Assembly: GCA_019634835.1 (NCBI GenBank)
Contig: JAHCAO010000010.1
Span: forward strand, 18,642 to 82,641
Reading direction: 5' to 3'
From: Gammaproteobacteria bacterium
GTDB taxonomy: Bacteria; Pseudomonadota; Gammaproteobacteria; DSM-16500
Length of the DNA: 64,000 bases
The translations under genes were made by a program, and so were the position numbers. The notes under the pieces were generated by a model. The model saw only the letters and a program-made list of their open reading frames with translations, had not been told where the DNA came from and ran no database searches. Shown piece after piece: positions 53,388 to 62,882 of this stretch. Positions within the stretch are counted from its first letter, which is position 1, and every line of letters begins with the position of its first letter.

Positions 53388-54620
53388 CTAACCTGTATTT
53401 GCTTTTTCTTCAGTTTTAGAAAAGTATTTGTTTAAATTGTATCTAATAGTATCTGAAGCACGGCGCCAGAGATTACCTCGAGGGTTATTTTCTAACGCTA
53501 TCAAGGATTTTTTAGCGACCACTTGATCATTCAAGATGATATTAACGGTTCCATAGGGTTGCCCTTTAATAATAGGGGCTTTTAGCGGATGAGTGATGGT
53601 TAACGATGCAACGAGTTTTTTGTATTGTCCAGTTGGAACGGTGACATACATGTCGTCTTGAACGCCAAGAGGTGTTTCAATGTTCTCACCTTGCCAAACG
53701 CGGGAGTGAAGAACAGGTGTTTTAGCAGCATACAATTTACGGGTTTCGAAGAACCGAAAACCATAATTCAATAACCGAATAGAGTCTTCCGTTCTTGCCG
53801 CATCGTTAGGCTCACCCAATACTACACTAATTAAGCGCATGCCATCTTTTTTTGCAGAAGCCACTAGACAATATCCTGCTTCATTGGTGTGACCAGTTTT
53901 TAAACCATCAGCGTATTGGTATCTCCATAATAAACGGTTACGGTTAGGCTGTTTAATCCCGTTATAAGCAAACCATTTTTCTGAATAATGACTATATTCT
54001 TCGGGAAAATTTTTGATGTAGGCTTGAGTTAAAATGGCAAGATCATGGGCGGTGGAGTAGTGGTCGGGATCAGGCAATCCTGTACTGTCGGTAAAATGGC
54101 TGTTATTCATGCCTAATAATTTTGCTTGTTGGTTCATCATGGCTGTGAATGCTTCCTCAGTACCGGCGATATGCTCAGCCATAGCGACAGCAGCGTCGTT
54201 CCCTGATGCAACAATAATGCCTTGAAGTAAGTCGCTAACTGATACCTCATCCCCGGCTTTTACGAACATGCGGGAACCTTCTGTCTTCCAAGCTTTAACA
54301 CTGATATGTACTTTGTCATCCAACTTCACCTGGCCATTTTTTATAGCGTCCGAGATGATGTATAAAGACATTAATTTGGTTAGGCTCGCGGGAGGCACGC
54401 GTTCATTAGAATTTTTTTCTGCTAGAATTTTGCCGCTAGTGGCATCCATGAGAATAAATCCTGTGCCTTGTGTGTTAGGCGCGCCAGGCGCGTAACTGAG
54501 TGGTTGTGGGCGGGTGGGGACAGGAATAATAGGATTAGCAAGCACAGGGGTGCTGAATAATAATGCTGTGAAAAAAGCAAGGAGCTGCAGCTTAATGTTG
54601 GGTAATAAACTTACGTACAT
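53388..54620 (-). CDS. dacA: D-alanyl-D-alanine carboxypeptidase (PBP5/6 type)
   Basis: Periplasmic penicillin-binding protein that trims the terminal D-Ala from peptidoglycan stems. Signal peptide LQLLAFFTALLFSTPVLA; active-site SxxK in PASLTKLMS, SxN in ASGNDAAVAMAEH, and KTG in GLKTGHTNEAGYC. A C-terminal beta domain and a final amphipathic stretch (residues about 375-405) would hold it to the inner membrane. Length 410 is typical. First gene of the dacA-ybeD-lipB-lipA group. Confidence 0.95.
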   Translation of the reverse strand: MYVSLLPNIKLQLLAFFTALLFSTPVLANPIIPVPTRPQPLSYAPGAPNTQGTGFILMDATSGKILAEKNSNERVPPASLTKLMSLYIISDAIKNGQVKLDDKVHISVKAWKTEGSRMFVKAGDEVSVSDLLQGIIVASGNDAAVAMAEHIAGTEEAFTAMMNQQAKLLGMNNSHFTDSTGLPDPDHYSTAHDLAILTQAYIKNFPEEYSHYSEKWFAYNGIKQPNRNRLLWRYQYADGLKTGHTNEAGYCLVASAKKDGMRLISVVLGEPNDAARTEDSIRLLNYGFRFFETRKLYAAKTPVLHSRVWQGENIETPLGVQDDMYVTVPTGQYKKLVASLTITHPLKAPIIKGQPYGTVNIILNDQVVAKKSLIALENNPRGNLWRRASDTIRYNLNKYFSKTEEKANTG

Positions 54621-55032
54621 TCAGTATGTCCCTTTTGAAATGTAACGAACCCTGTGAGTGGCCGCTACCGTTGATTTTTTACATTGTCCGGAGTTTATCA
54701 AAAAAAAATATGTGCTTGCTAGGGTCTGCTGACATTTATTTCATCAAAGTGAAAAAAGAAGCTTCGAGACAAAATAGTAATAGTGAGGCTTGATTTTTTA
54801 AAGTGACTTAAGATAAGCTCAGATTTCATTCATATTTTCAAAAAAGAGAGTTGGGGTTTAAACCTTAATCATCTGTATAAATAATGTGAATGATCACCTA
54901 TCAGTAATCCCTGTTCTAGGGTTAGAGCAACCAAATTTAATTTCAAGTCATCGCCTATAGTTTTTGTATAATGGCGTGGTTTGGATTTTAACTATTTGGA
55001 AATAAAAGTAAATTAATAATAAGGAGAATATC
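54621..55032. promoter_or_regulatory. Divergent control region between dacA and the helix-hairpin-helix gene
   Basis: 412 bases without a gene. Contains a TAATCCCT-loop-AGGGTTA hairpin near 54906 and a TATAAT hexamer at 54967-54972, preceded by TG, which is the best -10 candidate for the plus-strand gene (ATG at 55033, behind TAAGGAGAATATC). No clear -35. The dacA promoter was not located. Confidence 0.4.
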
Positions 55033-55410
55033 ATGTTTTTTCATCGTACTTTTCTTGCTGCTGTCGTAGCAATGACTATTACTGGTCCAGTACTGGCTGG
55101 TGATATTGTAAATCCACAAGGTATAGCCAGGACTCTTGTTCCTGTTGCAGCTAGAAGCAATAATATGCAAGCAGCTGCTTCTGCGGAACCTATTTCAGCT
55201 GTGGAAACAAAAGTGAACATCAATAAAGCTTCTGCGAAAGATCTTTTAAAAGTTAAGGGCATGAATGTATCTAAAGCAAGAGCAATCATTTCTTACCGTA
55301 AAAAGCATGGTGACTTTAAGTCGCTTGATGATTTGGTACATGTTAAAGGCATGGCTAGGGTAAAAGCTGAAGAGATGAAAGCTATTCAAGACCAATTGAC
55401 TTTATCTTGA
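55033..55410 (+). CDS. Secreted ComEA-like helix-hairpin-helix protein
   Basis: 125 residues: a signal peptide (LAAVVAMTITGPVLAG), a Ser/Ala-rich linker (about 25-60), then a ComEA-type domain with two helix-hairpin-helix motifs (INKASAKDLLKVKGMNVSKARAI and FKSLDDLVHVKGMARVKAEEM). Members bind DNA in the periplasm and pull it through the outer membrane during transformation. Strong ribosome binding site. No other competence genes are nearby. Confidence 0.9.
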   Translation: MFFHRTFLAAVVAMTITGPVLAGDIVNPQGIARTLVPVAARSNNMQAAASAEPISAVETKVNINKASAKDLLKVKGMNVSKARAIISYRKKHGDFKSLDDLVHVKGMARVKAEEMKAIQDQLTLS

Positions 55411-55450
55411 TCAGCTGGGGCAGCTTGTGAGATTACATGAGGCTGCCCTG

Positions 55451-55494
55451 CTTACAGCGGTATCTGAACGGGCCTATTCAGATACCGCTGTAAG
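55451..55494. terminator. Perfect 18-bp hairpin between convergent genes
   Basis: CTTACAGCGGTATCTGAA pairs exactly with 55477-55494 around an 8-base loop. It lies between two genes that end towards each other. There is no T-run directly after the stem on either strand, so it is a bidirectional stop or mRNA end-protecting hairpin and not a classical intrinsic terminator. Confidence 0.6.
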
Positions 55495-55511
55495 TCTATG
55501 TTAATAGTATC

Positions 55512-56477
55512 TTATATTGAATTTGTTCTCTTTCGAGGTGCAATGTCATCGATGTTTGTTTCCGTTGTTTCTATTGGGTTCATTGGTTTTCTTGCTTTCA
55601 TTGCATCCAAAAGTTGATCAGATGTTGGGCGGTCCTTAGGTAAGTGTTCCCAGCACCGTTTTATCCAACTAGCAAAAATTGGAGGACAAAGAGGATCGGA
55701 AGGAATAACGTCTCTTTTTTTGTTTGTAACAACAACGTGAGTGTAAAGTACATCAAAATCTGTTTGCGTAACGTAATAATAAATTGGTCTGCGTGCTGCC
55801 ATTTCAAAAAAGGTTACACCCAGGCTAAAGATATCAGATTCTTTCGTATTAAACTTACCATTAAGGCATTCAGGTGAGAAATATAAAGCTGAACCAGCTG
55901 GGGGGAGGAAAGATTTACTTCCATTTGTTAGAGCATAACCAAAATCACCAATCAGTGCTTCCGACTCTCCTTCAGCATTGCTGCGAATTAATATATTAGC
56001 TGGTTTAATATCGCAGTGAATGATATTGTTTCTATGCAAAAACTCGATTCCTGTTGCTATGTGCAATGCGAAACGATAGCGAACCCCCCATTCCTCAAAA
56101 CTTGTTTTTTGAGCATCATTTTTATCGTTTATGACATCATCTAATGAACCTTTATCAGCAAACTCTAGAATTAAGCCAATGTAAGCAGGTCTTTTATTGG
56201 CAGTACTATAATCAGCGCCATAATACTGAGTGAGATAATTGCTACCATCATTAGGGTTTTTCTTTATTGCAGTTATCTTCTCTAACACGGTCTGCTCTTT
56301 CTTAATGCTTTCTTTGTCTTTAGGTTTTGATACTTTAATTGCTACAGGCTTTCCATCATATTGGCCTGAAAAAACAAAAGCATTTGATCCTTCGCCTATT
56401 ACCTTATCATCATAAGACAATGTTTTATTATTTACTGTAGATATTTTGGCGATTGATAGTGGTAAATTTCTAAACAT
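55512..56477 (-). CDS. Eukaryotic-like protein kinase, candidate effector
   Basis: 321 residues with a complete protein kinase domain (about 20-285): glycine loop IGEGSNAFVFSG, ATP-binding Lys in PVAIKVSK, helix C Glu probably in KKEQTVLEKI, catalytic loop HCDIKPANIL (HRD as HCD), DFG in IGDFGYAL, an APE-like SPECL, and DIFSLGVTFFEMAARRP (Asp and Gly of subdomain IX). It looks like a eukaryotic Ser/Thr or tyrosine-kinase-like enzyme and not a bacterial PknB type: there is no transmembrane segment or PASTA domain. The C-terminal PRKRTNS is basic and could be a localisation or autophosphorylation motif. Active-site residues appear intact. Export by a host-directed system is inferred. Confidence 0.88.
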   Translation of the reverse strand: MFRNLPLSIAKISTVNNKTLSYDDKVIGEGSNAFVFSGQYDGKPVAIKVSKPKDKESIKKEQTVLEKITAIKKNPNDGSNYLTQYYGADYSTANKRPAYIGLILEFADKGSLDDVINDKNDAQKTSFEEWGVRYRFALHIATGIEFLHRNNIIHCDIKPANILIRSNAEGESEALIGDFGYALTNGSKSFLPPAGSALYFSPECLNGKFNTKESDIFSLGVTFFEMAARRPIYYYVTQTDFDVLYTHVVVTNKKRDVIPSDPLCPPIFASWIKRCWEHLPKDRPTSDQLLDAMKARKPMNPIETTETNIDDIAPRKRTNSI

Positions 56478-56901
56478 TTTTTTCTCATCTCGGTTATTTG
56501 TTTAATATGGAGTTACTTGAAACTGCATGTCGCTTATCGTAGCAGTTTTAAAATTAAGAACAGAAATTCTATCTTGTGTTTGGCTATAAAATCAAGTTTT
56601 GGATTTTTTTTACGCAACAATGTAATGTTACAAATGAAAGGAGCGAGTGTTTTGGTACCCTTTCGCGTAACAGGTTAACGACACAAAACGACCATTTTTT
56701 ACTGCTGCAGGGTTTGGTTGAGTAGCCTGTATTGTATACATGGACGAGCCACGTTGGAAAGGTCGAATGGTAGCATTGTCCATTAAAATTGTGTATAAAA
56801 ATTGGTTATAAATTGAGTGGCATCCGTTTCAGCCCTGCTCGCTTGTTTGTTCCCAATTAAAAATTAAAGAGAGACAACCAAAATAGAGGAATGTAAGTAA
56901 C
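56478..56901. promoter_or_regulatory. Divergent control region between kinase and 1315-residue protein
   Basis: 424 bases without a gene. AT-rich near the plus-strand gene, with TATAAA-like hexamers at 56794 and 56807 but no well-spaced -35. A GAGGAATG lies 8-15 bases before the ATG at 56902. No repeat copy was recognised. Confidence 0.35.
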
Positions 56902-59900
56902 ATGTCAAATTCACGTTTAAAGGGGCGCCAACGCAAAAATAAAAATAAAGAAATACCTATGTTGAAAAATTTAGATTTTATGAGTGCAGTGATACAACTC
57001 ACTCAATCGTTGGGTATTACCAATTCAGGCAATCGAGTGAATGGAAAAAAAAACCTTCTGGAGCAATTTTTAGAAGTTAAGCATCAATCAGAATATGAAA
57101 GTTTATTTTCTTTCGTATCAGTGTGGTTGTTGAACAATTTTAAACTAGCAAATCAAGCTGCGAGTGATGAAGCACTTTATGTGTATGTGCTATTGAATCT
57201 CATGATTGAGAAAAAAGAGATTGATTGGAATATATCCAGATTGGGTGAAGCTATTTCATACGTTAATAATTCCAATATCAAGCATGTTCTGTTGTTAATA
57301 AGAGTGTACATATGTGTTAATAATGCGACGATGGAAAGATTAATTCATGCAGAGAATGATATAGAATTATTAAAAGATAGTTGTCATCCAATGATCTTGG
57401 AATCAGTGAAGAAATTCAAAGATAAATTAAGTTCGTTCAGCTTAGCGTCGGGAAAAGAAAAAGTATCGGAAACAAAAGGCCTTTCTGAAGCGGAAGAATG
57501 CTTATTCCAAATTCAAGAAAATATACGAAAGAAAAATTATTTCTTGGCCTATCAAAAAGCCAATGAATTTTTTACATCAGATAAATTAGAACCAAGTGAT
57601 TTAAAAAGTAGAATAGGGGAGTTTTATTATTTATATGTTTTTTTAATTATTTACTTTCACGCAACGTTGACTTCAGGGGGGAATTTAGAGCTTAAGAAGA
57701 CGTTGCATGACAATCGAATCAATGGCGGGAACTTGAGATTCGAGTTGAATAACATAATGGAAATGGGTGTAGAAGAAAGTAAAGAGAAACATTTATTTTG
57801 GAATAAATTAATAGAAGAATTAACTTCTACATTCGTTCAAGAAAATAATAATATCGCAGCTTTAAATTCGTTAAATTTAGTTAGAGAGTGTTATGATGAT
57901 CTAATAGCAGAAGATCGTGAAATAGGTTTTATTACCAGTTGGGCATTGTTCACGAGAAAGGAAAAGGATTTGAAGAAAGAGAATATGGCTAAGGATAAAG
58001 AGGTTTTATCTTTAAGCGCAGATTTATTAAATGACATAGTGACACTGAATCGGGAACCGTTTGCACAATCTAAGATACTCGAAGGGTCAGATCAAAAAAA
58101 ATGGGAAGATTCTATTCTGTTGTTTCATGAATTCAATAAAGCAAATAGTGTAAATGACTATAGTCATGTGCTAGTGAAAAGCCGAACGTTATTATTGCAT
58201 TTTGATTCCTCTAAATCTAACAGTGGGGCATTGGACATAGCGTTTTACCTATATGACCTGTGTCATTTTTCTCTTAATTGTAAGAAGGTTTTGCCGGTCA
58301 TTTTAGATGAAGGAATTGATTACTGTGTTAATAGTGAAGTGAAATATGTTCTTATATTGATAAAATCATATATACATCTGCTGGATAAGCAATATGCAGA
58401 ATATGCAATGAGCATGGCTCAATTGCAAAACAAAGAAGATTGGGAAAACAGCATCGCCCAAAAATATCAAGGTCTTCTTGAAAAAATAATGTTATTTTCC
58501 CAGCAATGGCAGCAGGATAATGTTAAGGTGGATACGCAATCGAATAATGTTTCAAATGTTGTTATTCTTGCTGTTGCTCATCCCAGATTAGAATTAGTAA
58601 ATAAAAGTTTGAGCGAGTGTGAATATATAAAAGCTTATAACTCTGCGAAGTCATTTATTAATGAAGCAACAGAGGGGGATATTTCGTGTTACTTTATCCT
58701 GTGTCAAATTTATTTAATGAAAATCTATTTGTCATTTCTTCACGATAAAAGTCTAAGAGATAAAGTCGGTCTTGATGAGGAAACATGTTTTAATAATTTA
58801 CTTAGGGTTGTACATGATGCGCTTCAATCTAGCCCAAAAAAACATAAGACATGGATGGATTTGATAGGATATATAACATCTGATCACCATGATGATTACG
58901 ATAAAATGATGTGCTTCTTGTCTACCCTAAATAGAATCATCAATCATGAATTTATTTCTTCATCTTATTATTGCGTTACAGCCAATAACTTAATGAGAAG
59001 ATTGCATGATGATTTTTCAATAAAGAATCAAAAGCAAATGAAAGAGTTAAAAAGAAAAAATAAGGAAGAGCTTTTAAGAAAAGAAAAAAATAATCAAGCA
59101 ATCCGTAGATTGCAGAATCAGGTCAGTAAACAAAAAAGAAAAGAAGCTAGTACAGAAAGAATGGAAAATAATAAGAAAAATAAAATATTGGAACAAAATG
59201 AGAATATCTCTCCCCAGACCAGCGATGCTGCTGTGGATGGTCAGAATGTGAGTGAGAAAGAAAATGCCAAGGAGAATACAGGTAAACGAGAAAAGAGAAA
59301 AGCAAGGAAGAAAGAGAAGAAAGAATTACTTCGTCAAAAAATGGCGGAGCATAAGAGGAAGCAGCAAGAAGAAAGTGCTCAGGTTATGGATGCAAAGGTT
59401 ATAGTGCTGCCCAATCAATTTGTTTCTGCGGAGTCTAGTGTCAAAACTAAAATGGAATATGGTACGCCGCCTCAACCGATGCTTTCTGTTAAAGATGAGG
59501 ATGAACCTTATCAAGTCATGCCGACCCCCGCACAAATTGCTGAGCAGCGTGCCAAAGACAAAAAAATGCAACGCCATGCCGAAAATGTTTCATTGTTTTT
59601 ACAGGGTACTCGTTGCCTTGATTGTATCAATAAACTCTATTTGATCAGTAAACAGCTATGTCAATTTGGCGTTGCTCTAACGTTGTCAGGTAGTTTTGCT
59701 ACACGTCTTGGCGTACTTTTATACCATTCTCGTCCTGAGGTTTGTAAAGATATTACTTTCAATGATATTGACGCGTATATTGATACGCATGATTTAGATC
59801 AGTTCAAAGTGGTAATTAATACGTTAACTCAAGAGGGTTTTTTGCAAACGACAGCGACTGAATCTAATCATCCGCGGAAGGGTATTAAGATAAATGCTTA

Positions 59901-60849
59901 TGTCAAACTTGAATTAATAATTCAGAACATAAAGATTGATATTACAGTCAGAGGGATAGGTTATAAGACTTTCGAATTTATTCCTTTTACGTCAGGGCGG
60001 GTGGTGTTTTCTGAAGTGGAAGATATACCGGCTATAGATATGAACTCTGTTTTCTTTGATCAAACAGAAAAAAATATGTTATTTGCCTTGTCTGTATTGT
60101 CCAATGATGAATTTAAAGAGGCTTGTGAGCACCTGAATTTTTCTCTTCACCCTCCTCGTATGCAATCAAATGATGAGGCAGGAACTACGTCCTACTGTTT
60201 TCGTATTTTTAAGTTGATTGAAAAATACGATGATCTAATAAAGATTACCAACTTTCATGATGCAATGAAATCTGCGGAAATATATTTTACTAGTCAGGTT
60301 AAAAGAGATGATTTTTCTAATAAAATAAATTCAGCTTATTATGAGTTATTCGATTTTTTTAAGAATCATGCGGTACCTCAAATTAATTCTCATCGATACA
60401 TAGAGATGCTTTGCAGAACGCTTTTAAGCCGACATATTCCTGATGAGAAAATTAAAAAGGATGCTCCTGAAATTTTACTTTTCCCTATCATGCGGAAACT
60501 TTATTGCATGAATGTATTTACTTTGGATATTAAGATATTTCGTCGACAGATTGATATGTTAATTAATCATTTTATTTATGAATACAAAGTTACTTTGAAT
60601 CCTCAAAGTCTTTTAAAAGTAAATACGGAAGGTTTTATTAATATGATGTGCGCAAACCTTAAACGAATAGTAGATGACACATTTTATTATAATAAAAACC
60701 AATCATCAGCTATTGCTGGCCAAAGTATATTGGCAGTTATGCCAAGTGTCCCATATCACAAAGGTAGCTCAAGTCCACCAGGTGAAAATAAGAGTGCCGA
60801 TCATCAGCGTTTTAGCTTAGATTCATATCAGAATAAACAAAACCTGTAG
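56902..60849 (+). CDS. 1315-residue protein with duplicated helical module and nucleotidyltransferase-like domain
   Basis: Not a named family. Residues about 20-330 and 375-690 appear to be two copies of one helical module: VNNSNIKHVLLLIRVYI (about 120) parallels VNSEVKYVLILIKSYI (about 475), and KKNYFLAYQKANEFF (about 210) parallels CEYIKAYNSAKSFI (about 573). A Lys/Glu-rich coiled coil follows (about 715-835). Residues about 900-1080 resemble a DNA polymerase beta-type nucleotidyltransferase head: LSGSFATRLG with Gly-Ser near 930, NDIDAYID with Asp955 and Asp957, and a third Asp near 1013 in KIDITV, as in poly(A) or CCA polymerases. The C-terminus is helical. No signal peptide. The duplication is read by eye and the catalytic assignment is inferred; a host-directed role is possible. 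Confidence 0.75.
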   Translation: MSNSRLKGRQRKNKNKEIPMLKNLDFMSAVIQLTQSLGITNSGNRVNGKKNLLEQFLEVKHQSEYESLFSFVSVWLLNNFKLANQAASDEALYVYVLLNLMIEKKEIDWNISRLGEAISYVNNSNIKHVLLLIRVYICVNNATMERLIHAENDIELLKDSCHPMILESVKKFKDKLSSFSLASGKEKVSETKGLSEAEECLFQIQENIRKKNYFLAYQKANEFFTSDKLEPSDLKSRIGEFYYLYVFLIIYFHATLTSGGNLELKKTLHDNRINGGNLRFELNNIMEMGVEESKEKHLFWNKLIEELTSTFVQENNNIAALNSLNLVRECYDDLIAEDREIGFITSWALFTRKEKDLKKENMAKDKEVLSLSADLLNDIVTLNREPFAQSKILEGSDQKKWEDSILLFHEFNKANSVNDYSHVLVKSRTLLLHFDSSKSNSGALDIAFYLYDLCHFSLNCKKVLPVILDEGIDYCVNSEVKYVLILIKSYIHLLDKQYAEYAMSMAQLQNKEDWENSIAQKYQGLLEKIMLFSQQWQQDNVKVDTQSNNVSNVVILAVAHPRLELVNKSLSECEYIKAYNSAKSFINEATEGDISCYFILCQIYLMKIYLSFLHDKSLRDKVGLDEETCFNNLLRVVHDALQSSPKKHKTWMDLIGYITSDHHDDYDKMMCFLSTLNRIINHEFISSSYYCVTANNLMRRLHDDFSIKNQKQMKELKRKNKEELLRKEKNNQAIRRLQNQVSKQKRKEASTERMENNKKNKILEQNENISPQTSDAAVDGQNVSEKENAKENTGKREKRKARKKEKKELLRQKMAEHKRKQQEESAQVMDAKVIVLPNQFVSAESSVKTKMEYGTPPQPMLSVKDEDEPYQVMPTPAQIAEQRAKDKKMQRHAENVSLFLQGTRCLDCINKLYLISKQLCQFGVALTLSGSFATRLGVLLYHSRPEVCKDITFNDIDAYIDTHDLDQFKVVINTLTQEGFLQTTATESNHPRKGIKINAYVKLELIIQNIKIDITVRGIGYKTFEFIPFTSGRVVFSEVEDIPAIDMNSVFFDQTEKNMLFALSVLSNDEFKEACEHLNFSLHPPRMQSNDEAGTTSYCFRIFKLIEKYDDLIKITNFHDAMKSAEIYFTSQVKRDDFSNKINSAYYELFDFFKNHAVPQINSHRYIEMLCRTLLSRHIPDEKIKKDAPEILLFPIMRKLYCMNVFTLDIKIFRRQIDMLINHFIYEYKVTLNPQSLLKVNTEGFINMMCANLKRIVDDTFYYNKNQSSAIAGQSILAVMPSVPYHKGSSSPPGENKSADHQRFSLDSYQNKQNL

Positions 60850-60956
60850 GATTAGGCGAAGAGATTGCAATTTTAGTTAAATTTTATTAGATTGACTTAT
60901 AATCTGTTGTGTCTTCAATAAAATGAGGATATTTAATATCAGGCAAGGAGCCATGT

Positions 60957-61592
60957 ATGGTCATGTTTAGGAAAAGGATTTTTTATTTTTTTATTCTTCT
61001 TGTTTTTTCAAGTTGTAGTTATGCTGAGATAACACAATTACCTGCTCAAGCATACGCAGCATTGACTGCCGGTTACGGTAGGTTTAAGCATGGTTCTCAA
61101 GGATCAGGTGAGACTTCTGTGGGGAGAGTTGCGGTTGGTTCTTTAGGACATCTCAGCCAGAATGTATTATGGGGAGGGGAACTTGGCGTTCAATCTGGGA
61201 ATCGTATGCAATTGTCTAACGATATTGCAGCAGTCTTTGGATACACTTCTGCGTCTCCTATACTTTTAACAATCAAACCACCCATTGATATTCTTGCGAT
61301 ATTGAAATATCACTTTAACAACTCATTCTTTCTACAAATTAAAGCGGGTGCGGTATATGTTAGGACGATGACAGACTTAGTTGAGATCTCAAGTGAGTCT
61401 AAGCTAATGCCAGAAGCTCAGATTGGAGCAGGGTTTGATCTGACTTGTCGTACACGTGTTGTATTGAGTTATCAACAATTTTTTGGTCGATCTCCTACTT
61501 TATCAAATGTTGATCCTACAACGGGAACAGCAAATTTGCATCATGTACCCAGTTGGCAAGCAGGAATGGTTTCCTTTGAAGTTGATCTTTAA
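60957..61592 (+). CDS. Small outer-membrane beta-barrel protein
   Basis: 211 residues. N-terminal signal peptide with hydrophobic core FFILLVFSS and probable cleavage after SYA. The mature part alternates hydrophobic and polar residues in about eight short strands (for example ALTAGYGRF, VLWGGELGVQ, FFLQIKAGAVYV, TRVVLSYQQFFG) and ends in EVDL, compatible with an eight-stranded OmpA/OmpW-like barrel. AAGGAG six bases before ATG 60957 fixes the start; the ATG at 60953 is out of frame. It directly precedes the collagen-like gene. Confidence 0.78.
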   Translation: MVMFRKRIFYFFILLVFSSCSYAEITQLPAQAYAALTAGYGRFKHGSQGSGETSVGRVAVGSLGHLSQNVLWGGELGVQSGNRMQLSNDIAAVFGYTSASPILLTIKPPIDILAILKYHFNNSFFLQIKAGAVYVRTMTDLVEISSESKLMPEAQIGAGFDLTCRTRVVLSYQQFFGRSPTLSNVDPTTGTANLHHVPSWQAGMVSFEVDL

Positions 61593-62858
<1,266 letters not shown>

Positions 62859-62882
62859 TAAGATTTATCGCTGAATTTTTGT

